A DNA stretch of 64,000 nt from Endozoicomonas arenosclerae (GTDB lineage Bacteria; Pseudomonadota; Gammaproteobacteria; Pseudomonadales; Endozoicomonadaceae): the NCBI RefSeq assembly GCF_001562015.1, contig NZ_LASA01000148.1:37662-101661 (forward strand), given 5' to 3'. Of this stretch, positions 57,256 through 64,000 are shown piece by piece. The stretch's first letter is position 1. Each line of letters opens with the position of its first letter. The position numbers were made by a program, and so were the translations under genes. The notes below the pieces were generated by a model. It was given only the letters and a program-made list of their open reading frames with translations. It was not told the origin of the DNA and made no database searches.

Positions 57256-59364
57256 ATGCCATACGGCCACCTCAACACACTGTTCCTGACCCTCTGCATT
57301 CTGCTGGTCTTTATGATGCAGATTGGTTTTTTGTGCCTGGAAGCTGGTGCGGTCAGAAGCAAAAATAATGTCAACGTAGCCGCCAAAAACCTCCTGGACT
57401 TCGTTCTCGTTACGCTGGTGTATGCCTTGATCAGTTTCTCGATACAGTTCGGAGCGTTTGATGCACTGCTTGAAAGGGCTCACCCACGCTCACCAGGCTA
57501 CCCCTATCTCTTTTTAATGTTTCAGGCACTGTTTGCTGTTACAGCCACTACCATTGTTTCCGGTGCCATTGCAGAACGCAGCAGTCTGAAAGCTTATCTT
57601 GTCATTGCCCTGCTGGTGGCCCTGGTTATCTATCCGATTGCAGGACAGTGGATCTGGGGAGGCATACTGGGCACCCCTGAAGGGTGGCTGCACGAAATGG
57701 GCTTTATTGATTTTGCAGGTGCCACTCTGGTCCATGTTCTGGGTGGCAGTGTTGCCCTGGCAGCCATTCTGATTATTGGCCCCAGGGACGGTTTTGGGGA
57801 AGAGAGCTATAAAAAGTTCAGAGGACAGAACCAGGTCATTACCCTGATGGGTGCCATGTTGATTTGGTTAGGCTGGTTTGGTTTCAACATGGGCAGTCTT
57901 CTGAAAGTTGACGTATCCATGCCGACCATTATGACAACTACGATGCTGGGTGCTTGCTCAGGTGGCCTTGCCGCGACGGTATGGAGCCTGATTTTCTTCA
58001 AGAAATTCGATGTACCTGTCATTGCCAATGGTGTCCTGGCGGGTCTGGTGGGCATTACCGCCGGTGCCCATATTCTGGAAATCTATACCTCCATCATTAT
58101 TGGTTTCATTGCCGGATTGATTTGCTGTGGTGCAATGGCGCAGCTTGAACACTGGAAAATTGACGATGTCATTGGTGCAGTACCGGTTCACATGGCCGCA
58201 GGCATCTGGGGGACTGTTGCTGTTGCCCTTCTGGGAAATCTTCGCGAGGTCAACAATGGACTTAACACAATAGAGCAATTGGGTGTTCAGGCCATGGGGG
58301 TTGCTGTCACCGTAGCCTGGGCCTTTGGTATCAGCTATTGCACCCTGTTTGTAATCAATAAATTTATACCCTTGAGAGTCACCCGCGAGGCTGAGCAACT
58401 GGGCCTGAATATTGCTGAACATGGCAGTACAACTGAACTGTCAGATTTGGCTCACAAACTCGAGAAGCAGGCCGAACAGGGTCACTTCAAACCTGTCATT
58501 CATGAACCTTTTTCAGAACTGGGTGGTATTACCCGACAGTACAATCGGGTTTTGGAACGGTTTCTGGAAACTCAGAACCGTTTGAATCTGAACATTAAAA
58601 CCCTGCAAAACATTCGTGACCAACTTCAGATGCAGAGAGACAAGGCCGAATCAGCCAACCGCCACAAAAGCATTTTTCTGACCAAAATGAGTCATGAAAT
58701 CAGAACTCCGTTGATCGGAATCATTGCCACTTCTGATTTAATGAAGGATGAAAACCTCACAGAAGATCAGGCTCAGTATGTTGAGATTATTCAGCAATCA
58801 GGACAAGCCCTGATGGATATCGTCACGGATGTACTGGACTACTCCAGAATTGAGTCAGGCAAACTGGAGTTGGAAAGACAACCCTTCGACCTAACCACCC
58901 TGTTTGAACAGAGCAAATCAGTCTTCATACCCGAAACCCTGTCCCGCCCTATAGAACTGGATATAAAAATTGAACTGGGGACACCGGTTGACCTGATGGG
59001 AGACGTTAATCGTTTGAGGCAAGTAATGGTCAACCTGATTGGTAATGCCTTTAAATTTACCGATTCAGGGACTGTCATGGTGAACGCCAGCACCGTTGCA
59101 GAAACGGACAGTCTACTGATTGAAGTGATCGATACCGGCCCGGGCATTCCGGAAGAAAAGCTGAACTCTATCTTTGAATCGTTCGAACAGGCAGATAACA
59201 CTCACAGCAGACAGTTTGGAGGCAGCGGCCTGGGTCTGACCCTGAGTAAACATCTGGTGGAATTAATGGGCGGCAGCCTGAGTGTCGCCAGTGAAAAAGA
59301 TAAAGGTTCCACTTTCACTATCAAGCTGCCTATAGTTCGTCAGGAAACCCAAAAGTCAGCCTGA
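57256..59364 (+). CDS. Ammonium transporter fused to a histidine kinase
   Basis: 702 residues. Residues 1-375 are a full Amt/Mep/Rh channel: LCLEAGAVRSKNNVNVAAKN near the start, GAIAER, and the twin pore histidines His160 (ATLVHVLGG) and His312 (VPVHMAAG). A linker of about 90 residues (HAMP-like and coiled coil, 375-470) leads to a kinase core: H box SHEIRTPL with phospho-acceptor His480, N box NLIGNAFKFTD, G1 DTGPGIP and G2 GGSGLGLTLSKHL. No receiver domain. This is the known Amt-HK sensor architecture, probably reporting extracellular ammonium. No response regulator adjacent. Confidence 0.95.
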   Translation: MPYGHLNTLFLTLCILLVFMMQIGFLCLEAGAVRSKNNVNVAAKNLLDFVLVTLVYALISFSIQFGAFDALLERAHPRSPGYPYLFLMFQALFAVTATTIVSGAIAERSSLKAYLVIALLVALVIYPIAGQWIWGGILGTPEGWLHEMGFIDFAGATLVHVLGGSVALAAILIIGPRDGFGEESYKKFRGQNQVITLMGAMLIWLGWFGFNMGSLLKVDVSMPTIMTTTMLGACSGGLAATVWSLIFFKKFDVPVIANGVLAGLVGITAGAHILEIYTSIIIGFIAGLICCGAMAQLEHWKIDDVIGAVPVHMAAGIWGTVAVALLGNLREVNNGLNTIEQLGVQAMGVAVTVAWAFGISYCTLFVINKFIPLRVTREAEQLGLNIAEHGSTTELSDLAHKLEKQAEQGHFKPVIHEPFSELGGITRQYNRVLERFLETQNRLNLNIKTLQNIRDQLQMQRDKAESANRHKSIFLTKMSHEIRTPLIGIIATSDLMKDENLTEDQAQYVEIIQQSGQALMDIVTDVLDYSRIESGKLELERQPFDLTTLFEQSKSVFIPETLSRPIELDIKIELGTPVDLMGDVNRLRQVMVNLIGNAFKFTDSGTVMVNASTVAETDSLLIEVIDTGPGIPEEKLNSIFESFEQADNTHSRQFGGSGLGLTLSKHLVELMGGSLSVASEKDKGSTFTIKLPIVRQETQKSA

Positions 59365-59381
59365 TGATCTGGCTGACTTTT
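59351..59381 (+). terminator. Terminator overlapping the Amt-HK stop codon
   Basis: AAAAGTCAGCC and GGCTGACTTTT, perfect 11-bp stem with a 9-base loop; the T residues of the second arm serve as the tract. Confidence 0.65.
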
Positions 59382-59430
59382 CAGGATTCCTGAAATAACT
59401 TCCGATTTACATACGGATTCTGCTCACCCT

Positions 59431-59480
59431 CAACTAGTCGAAGGGTTGCGGTAAGGGCTTCGACAGCTCAGCCCGAACCG
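59431..59480. repeat. Dispersed palindromic element, GAGCCTGTCGAAG type, copy 2
   Basis: Degenerate copy: AACTAGTCGAAGGGTT and GGCTTCGACAGCTCAGCCCGAACCGG. Same core (TCGAAG/CTTCGA) and same GAACCGG end as the other copies. Confidence 0.55.
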
Positions 59481-59495
59481 GTTATGGGAAGGTTG

Positions 59496-60467
59496 CTACT
59501 GTACGGTTTCATTCTCAGAGAACACACCTTCAAACAATGGTGTAGATAGATAACGCTCACCGGAGTCTGGCAGTATCACAACAATATTCTTACCTTTATG
59601 AACCGGTTGCTCTGCCACTGTTAATGCTGCAGCCAATGCCGCTCCACCCGAAATACCGGCCAGAATACCCTCTTCCCGCATTAATTTGAGTGCCGTTTCA
59701 ATAGCCTCTTCATTGCTGACCTGCTCAACTTCGTCCACCAGAGTCAGATCCAGATTTCCGGGAATAAAGCCAGCACCAATGCCCTGAATTTTATGAGGGG
59801 CAGGTTTCACTTCTTCGCCTGCTATTGTCTGACTGATCACCGGCGAGGCACTCGGCTCCACAGCCACAGAGGTAATGGCCTTACCCTGAATTTCCTTGAT
59901 ATAGCGAGAAACACCGGAAATAGTCCCCCCGGTGCCGACACCGGCCACCAGAACATCAATAGAACCGTCGGTGTCATTCCAGATTTCAGGGCCCGTGGTT
60001 TCTTCGTGAATTTTAGGGTTGGCCGGATTTTCAAACTGTTGCAGCAGCAAATATTTTTCGGGCTCGGCTTCTGACAGCACTTTAGCCTTGGCAATAGCAC
60101 CCGGCATACCCTTGGCAGGTTCTGTCAGAATGATATTGGCACCCAGAGCCTTCATGACTTTTCTTCGCTCCAGACTCATGGAAGCAGGCATGGTCAAAGT
60201 CAGAGGAATGCCTTTAGAAGAAGCCACAAAAGCCAGTGCAATACCGGTGTTACCACTGGTAGGCTCAATCAGTTCCATACCGGGCTTGAGACGTCCGGAC
60301 GCTTGAGCATCCCAGATCATGCTGGCACCAATACGGCACTTCACACTGTTAGCCGGATTACGGGACTCAATTTTTACAAAAATATTATGACCACTCGCCA
60401 ACCGGTTCAGTTTAACCAGAGGCGTATTACCAATGGATTGAGAGTTGTCCTGAAATACCTTTGTCAT
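59496..60467 (-). CDS. cysK: Cysteine synthase A
   Basis: 323 residues, PLP-dependent O-acetylserine sulfhydrylase. PLP Lys43 in NSVKCRIG, phosphate-binding loop GTGGTISG and substrate loop [10 protein letters not shown] are present. Makes cysteine from O-acetylserine and sulfide. AAGGAAACG ribosome site. Divergent from the MoxR operon over an AT-rich 165-bp region. Confidence 0.97.
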   Translation of the reverse strand: MTKVFQDNSQSIGNTPLVKLNRLASGHNIFVKIESRNPANSVKCRIGASMIWDAQASGRLKPGMELIEPTSGNTGIALAFVASSKGIPLTLTMPASMSLERRKVMKALGANIILTEPAKGMPGAIAKAKVLSEAEPEKYLLLQQFENPANPKIHEETTGPEIWNDTDGSIDVLVAGVGTGGTISGVSRYIKEIQGKAITSVAVEPSASPVISQTIAGEEVKPAPHKIQGIGAGFIPGNLDLTLVDEVEQVSNEEAIETALKLMREEGILAGISGGAALAAALTVAEQPVHKGKNIVVILPDSGERYLSTPLFEGVFSENETVQ

Positions 60468-60632
60468 GAGACCGTTTCCTTGTTAAATAAAGAAAGACTT
60501 TACTCCTCTCGTAAATATCTTAAAGTAATAAAATATTATTATTCGATATCAATATAGAATAAGCATTCACTCTATCCGTAAAGCGCTATAGAGTGCACAC
60601 ACAACAATAATCCCAATGACTTGATATTGACC

Positions 60633-61469
60633 ATGAAATTCGATTCTACCGAGAGTTACATAGCGACCAGCGAATTGAAAACCGCTGTCAATGCCGCCAT
60701 TGCCCTGCAGCGCCCTCTGTTGATCAAAGGCGAACCCGGCACCGGCAAAACCATGCTGGCCGAAGAGGTTGCCGAGTCTCTGGGCAAAAGATTGTTGCAG
60801 TGGAACATAAAATCCACGACCAAAGCCCAACAGGGATTGTATGAATACGACGCCGTGTCCCGGCTTCGGGACTCTCAATTGGGTGATGAGAAAGTACACG
60901 ACATTGGCAATTACATTGTCAAAGGCAAACTCTGGGAAGCCTTTGAAGCCGATGAACAGGTAGTGTTGTTGATTGACGAGATCGACAAAGCCGATATTGA
61001 ATTCCCCAACGACCTGCTGCAGGAACTCGATAAGATGGAGTTCTTTGTCTATGAAACCCAGAAAATCGTCAAGGCCAGACAACGCCCTATCGTCATCATT
61101 ACCAGTAATAACGAAAAAGAACTGCCAGATGCTTTTCTGAGACGCTGCTTCTTCCATTACATCCGCTTCCCTGACCCGGCCACCATGAAGCAGATTGTTG
61201 ATGTCCACTTCCCGAAACTGAAGCAGGATCTGGTCTCTGAAGCTCTGCAAATGTTCTTTGAACTGAGAGAGATCCCGGGTTTGAAGAAAAAGCCTTCTAC
61301 CTCTGAACTGATTGACTGGTTAAAGCTGCTGAACTCTGACGACATTCCTGCTGATATTCTCAGAAACAAAGATTCCCGAAGTGCCATTCCACCGCTTTAT
61401 GGTGCTTTGGTTAAAAACGAACAGGATGTACAGCTGCTGGAAAGACTGGCTTTTATGACCCGTCGATAG
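60633..61469 (+). CDS. MoxR-family AAA+ ATPase
   Basis: 278 residues from the ATG at 60633 (MKFDSTESYIATSELK); a TTG earlier is less likely. Walker A GEPGTGKTMLAEE, Walker B VVLLIDEIDKAD, sensor 1 TSNNEKELPDAFLRRC. MoxR ATPases act as chaperones with VWA proteins; the next gene is one, 9 bp downstream. Substrate unknown. Confidence 0.93.
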   Translation: MKFDSTESYIATSELKTAVNAAIALQRPLLIKGEPGTGKTMLAEEVAESLGKRLLQWNIKSTTKAQQGLYEYDAVSRLRDSQLGDEKVHDIGNYIVKGKLWEAFEADEQVVLLIDEIDKADIEFPNDLLQELDKMEFFVYETQKIVKARQRPIVIITSNNEKELPDAFLRRCFFHYIRFPDPATMKQIVDVHFPKLKQDLVSEALQMFFELREIPGLKKKPSTSELIDWLKLLNSDDIPADILRNKDSRSAIPPLYGALVKNEQDVQLLERLAFMTRR

Positions 61470-61478
61470 GGTAAACCG

Positions 61479-62660
61479 ATGCTCAACAACTTCTTCGATA
61501 CCGTCCGGGCCTTTGGTGTCCCGGTCAGCACCCGTGAATACCTGGACCTGCTGAAAGCCATGGAAGCTCATGTCGTGTTTGCCGACACCGAGGCTTTTTA
61601 TCAGCTCTCCAGAGCCATTCTGGTCAAGGATGAACGGCACTATGATCGATTCGACAAAGCCTGCAAGGCCTTCTTTGATGGCATAGAGAGCATTGAAGAC
61701 CTGCTGGAAGCCACCATTCCAGAAGAGTGGCTTAGAAAAGAGTTCATCAATCAACTCAGTGAAGAGGAACGGGAAAAACTCAAAGCCCTGGGCAGCCTTG
61801 AAGAGTTGATGGAAACATTGAAAAAACGCCTGCAGGAGCAGAAAGAGCGTCATGCCGGTGGTAACAAATGGATCGGCACCGGAGGCACCTCCCCTTTCGG
61901 AGCGTACGGAAACAACCCCATGGGGGTCAGGATCGGGCAGCACGAAAGTCGAAACAAGAGCGCCACCAAGGTTTGGGACAAAAGAGAGTTCCAGAACCTG
62001 GACGATGACGAAAGGCTGGGCAGCCGCAACATGAAAATGGCCCTGCGCCGACTGCGAAAGTTTGCCCGTCAGGGCGCCGCTGATCAACTGGATCTGGATG
62101 ACACCATTCGCTCCACTGCAAACAAAGGGCTATTGGACATCAAACTGGTGCCTGAGCGACGCAACTCGGTAAAAGTTCTGCTGTTCATGGACATTGGCGG
62201 TTCCATGGATGCCCACATCAAGGTCTGTGAAGAGCTGTTTTCCTGTGCCCGTTCCGAATTCAAGCATATGGAATTTTTCTATTTTCATAATTATCTTTAT
62301 GAGGGCGTCTGGAAAAACAACTACCGTCGTCAAAGTGAAGTCACCGAGACCTGGGATATCATCCATCGATTCGGCAAAGACTACAAAGTGATTTTTGTGG
62401 GCGATGCCCAGATGTCACCTTATGAAATTACTTCATCGGGTGGCAGTGTTGAGCATTGGAATGAAGAACCTGGCCATGCCTGGATGCAGCGCATGCTGGA
62501 TCACTTCGAAAATGTCATATGGCTGAACCCCATTCATAAAGACAGTTGGGAATACACTCATTCCACCCAGATCGTTCACGAACAATTTGAAGGCAAGATG
62601 TACCCTCTGACCGTCAAAGGATTGGAAGAAGGGATGAAAGAACTCTCAACCAAAAGTTAA
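61479..62660 (+). CDS. VWA-domain protein (CoxE-like) partner of MoxR
   Basis: 393 residues. N-terminal helical part, then a Gly-rich linker (about 125-150), and a von Willebrand A domain starting VKVLLFMDIGGSMDAHIK (about 232-249). The MIDAS motif reads D-x-G-x-S (Asp238) instead of the usual D-x-S-x-S, so metal binding may be altered. Operon partner of the MoxR ATPase. Confidence 0.92.
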   Translation: MLNNFFDTVRAFGVPVSTREYLDLLKAMEAHVVFADTEAFYQLSRAILVKDERHYDRFDKACKAFFDGIESIEDLLEATIPEEWLRKEFINQLSEEEREKLKALGSLEELMETLKKRLQEQKERHAGGNKWIGTGGTSPFGAYGNNPMGVRIGQHESRNKSATKVWDKREFQNLDDDERLGSRNMKMALRRLRKFARQGAADQLDLDDTIRSTANKGLLDIKLVPERRNSVKVLLFMDIGGSMDAHIKVCEELFSCARSEFKHMEFFYFHNYLYEGVWKNNYRRQSEVTETWDIIHRFGKDYKVIFVGDAQMSPYEITSSGGSVEHWNEEPGHAWMQRMLDHFENVIWLNPIHKDSWEYTHSTQIVHEQFEGKMYPLTVKGLEEGMKELSTKS

Positions 62661-62663
62661 ATC

Positions 62664-63023
62664 ATGACAACCGTTAAAGTTATAGAAAGTTACGATGCCT
62701 GCTACCCGGACCCGGTCACTTTCAACAAGGGGGACGAGCTGGAGCTGGGTAAACTTGACGATGAGTATCCGGGCTGGATCTGGGTTACATCGCCTTCAAA
62801 AAAAGAGGGTTGGGCTCCCCTGCCCCTGATCAGGCGGTTAAACCAAAAGCTGGGAACAGCCATTGAAGACTATACCGCCAGAGAACTCAGTGTCCTGGTA
62901 GGCGATGAGTTAAAAATCCTGCGGGAGCTCAACGCCTGGGCCTGGGTAAAAAACAGCAAAAAAGAACTGGGATGGGTACCGGTTTCCAAACTGGAACAGT
63001 CGACTACCCAGGAGCCTGTCTGA
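62664..63023 (+). CDS. Tandem SH3-like domain protein
   Basis: 119 residues, starting 3 bp after the VWA gene. Two SH3-fold repeats: residues 3-55 (YDACYPDPVTFNKGDELEL then GWIWVTSPSKKEGWAPLPLI) and 66-110 (YTARELSVLVGDELKIL then AWAWVKNSKKELGWVPVSKL). The pattern ALYDY-like, ELSF-like and GWxP resembles eukaryote-type SH3 domains more than bacterial SH3b. No signal peptide; likely cytosolic adaptor of the MoxR-VWA pair. Confidence 0.8.
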   Translation: MTTVKVIESYDACYPDPVTFNKGDELELGKLDDEYPGWIWVTSPSKKEGWAPLPLIRRLNQKLGTAIEDYTARELSVLVGDELKILRELNAWAWVKNSKKELGWVPVSKLEQSTTQEPV

Positions 63024-63408
63024 CTTAAGCGTTCGAGCATAAATTTCAGAAAGAACGGCCGAAACCGTCTTATGATCGACAGCCTCCCAGAACTTCTAAA
63101 ATTTCGAAGGGCAATGGTCAAAAGCTGTTGCCCTTCCCCACCCACGCCTCTCTAACTCCAAAACACCAAAATACGTAGTTACCACTACCGAAACTCTAAA
63201 TAAACTGGCAGAATAAATCCCAAAAATACACCCCCGGCAGGATGCTGTGACGAGTTAAGGGAAATTACTCCACTGTTGTATAAATAGCAGTCAATCTCAG
63301 GGCGGTAGCGTGTCTGAAGACCCATACACTGCGATTTCGCAGCCTCGTCACGCAAAGTTCTAGCGCAACTTAGCGCATAACCGCATCATGTTCGCACTGA
63401 GCCCCATA

Positions 63409-63471
63409 CCGTTCGCACTGAGCCTGTCGAAGTGCATTTCCAGCACCCTTCGCAAGTTCATGCTGAACGGA
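63409..63471. repeat. Dispersed palindromic element, GAGCCTGTCGAAG type, copy 3
   Basis: Left arm CCGTTCGCACTGAGCCTGTC then GAAG, right arm ending CATGCTGAACGG; imperfectly complementary. The outer ends CCGTTC/GAACGG match exactly. Confidence 0.6.
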
Positions 63472-63771
63472 GTGTGTATGACCAATAACGCTTCGCTTCA
63501 CTAGCACGAAAGTTACGTAAAAAGAGTTCGTTTAAGCAAACTTTCCTTTGTTCTCTAACTCTCTGAAATTGATAAGTTTTTAAGGCATTTTTATCGCACG
63601 TACTGCTTAAGCGGAATTTAAAGAAATGATGAAATGCGAACGGGTTGTTAAATGGCTATCAAGAGGCGAGTTCTCTGTAGCCATTGGGGCTCTAGTTACT
63701 GGGAAAGTTCGCCTTTCGTAATCTACAACTACTTATACGGCTTTATTCCGTTTAAACCACTGTTGCACGCG

Positions 63772-63787
63772 CCCAGCTAGCGCTGGG
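63772..63787. repeat. Hairpin left of the transposase gene
   Basis: CCCAGC-TAGC-GCTGGG, 6-bp perfect arms, about 50-60 bp before the transposase start. IS91-type elements carry terminal hairpins; this could be one, but the element end is not defined here. Confidence 0.35.
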
Positions 63788-63847
63788 GGAAGTTAATAAC
63801 AGGATTGTGTTCTATCTTTGAGAGTTCTTGATCATCCGATGGAACTC

Positions 63848-64000
63848 ATGAACACAACGGTTCAGAAAATATTCAGGCAGGACTTTGAATTCTATAGCAA
63901 GAATAAAAAACTGCCACTGCATCAATATAAAGCGGCTAATGATTTCATAAACTGCAGAACGGCCGCTATGGGTGGCCATATACAAGCCTGCCCCGAAGGG
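63848..64000 (+). mobile_element. IS91-family transposase, 5' part (runs off the window)
   Basis: 51 codons visible, ATG at 63848 (another at 63839 in frame). The sequence LPLHQYKAANDFINCRTAAMGGHIQACPEG matches the N-terminal zinc-binding region of IS91-type (Y1/Y2 HUH) transposases, where C-R-T-A-x-x-GGH is followed by the Cys cluster. Whether it is intact cannot be judged. It marks the right part of the window as mobile. Confidence 0.8.

Larger units (their letters stand above)
63024..63838. other. Non-coding, repeat-rich region, 815 bp
   Basis: No credible ORF. It holds a GAGCCTGTCGAAG-type repeat at 63409-63471, a direct repeat GTTCGCACTGAGCC at 63390 and 63411, and a small hairpin at 63772-63787. 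Possibly includes the end of the IS91-like element that begins to the right. Confidence 0.5.

Noticed and set aside
60567..61250. 227-codon open frame opposite the MoxR gene
   Set aside because: Antisense shadow; the MoxR frame carries Walker motifs.
61320..62087. 255-codon open frame opposite the MoxR/VWA genes
   Set aside because: Antisense shadow with no coding support.

Overview
The window looks like a chromosomal segment of a marine, host-associated gammaproteobacterium of the Oceanospirillales/Endozoicomonas type. This is inferred from protein similarity and gene order, since there is no rRNA to confirm it. Much of the first half follows an order I know from Pseudomonas: mfd, csiV, then nagZ, psrA, lexA, sulA, a small conserved protein, a DUF6586-like protein, topA, fadA and fadB. 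That backbone is interrupted by genes that look lineage-specific: coiled-coil, low-complexity or eukaryote-like proteins with no clear metabolic role.

Layout. 1-2605 (minus): two tandem paralogous coiled-coil proteins, the first cut by the window edge. 2758-7271 (plus): mfd and csiV. 7272-9340: an AT-rich stretch with one 595-aa coiled-coil protein whose last residues closely resemble the kinase-inducible domain of the animal transcription factor CREB. 9444-11479 (minus): a partner-switching module (response regulator with PP2C phosphatase, STAS protein, HATPase anti-sigma-type kinase). 11511-14837 (minus): two MscS-type channels flanking a protein with a possible permuted cysteine-peptidase fold. 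14870-27360: nagZ, an L,D-transpeptidase, psrA, lexA and sulA, orphan PTS IIB, DUF6586-like, topA, fadAB. Two LexA boxes precede lexA, and near-identical 18-bp PsrA-type operators lie before psrA and fadB.

27361-40375: uspA, an ABC-F ATPase (uup), an MFS transporter, sixA, a DUF4389 protein, gpsA, fabA-fabB, an AAA ATPase, sdaC-sdaA and a secreted unknown. 40372-44247 (minus): cyoABCD, without cyoE next to it. 44463-46385 (plus): an FAD monooxygenase-like protein with some MICAL resemblance, and a small unknown. 46432-49215 (minus): htpG with a recognisable sigma-32 promoter, and DUF599. 49538-55622: a small membrane protein, a YafJ-type amidotransferase, a secreted unknown, a K+ channel, and a secreted protein with an ASH/MSP-like Ig domain. 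55651-57032 (minus): the nfeD-qmcA pair. 57256-59364 (plus): an ammonium transporter fused to a histidine kinase. 59496-60467 (minus): cysK. 60633-63023 (plus): an operon of MoxR ATPase, VWA protein and tandem-SH3 protein. The end is a repeat-rich stretch and the start of an IS91-type transposase.

Dispersed hairpin repeats occur in two families: a GTTAACAGT/TTGACAG type near 27.8 and 32.2 kb, and a GAGCCTGTCGAAG type near 50.0, 59.4 and 63.4 kb. No rRNA, tRNA or CRISPR array was seen. The observation most worth following is the CREB-KID-like C terminus at 9284-9337.
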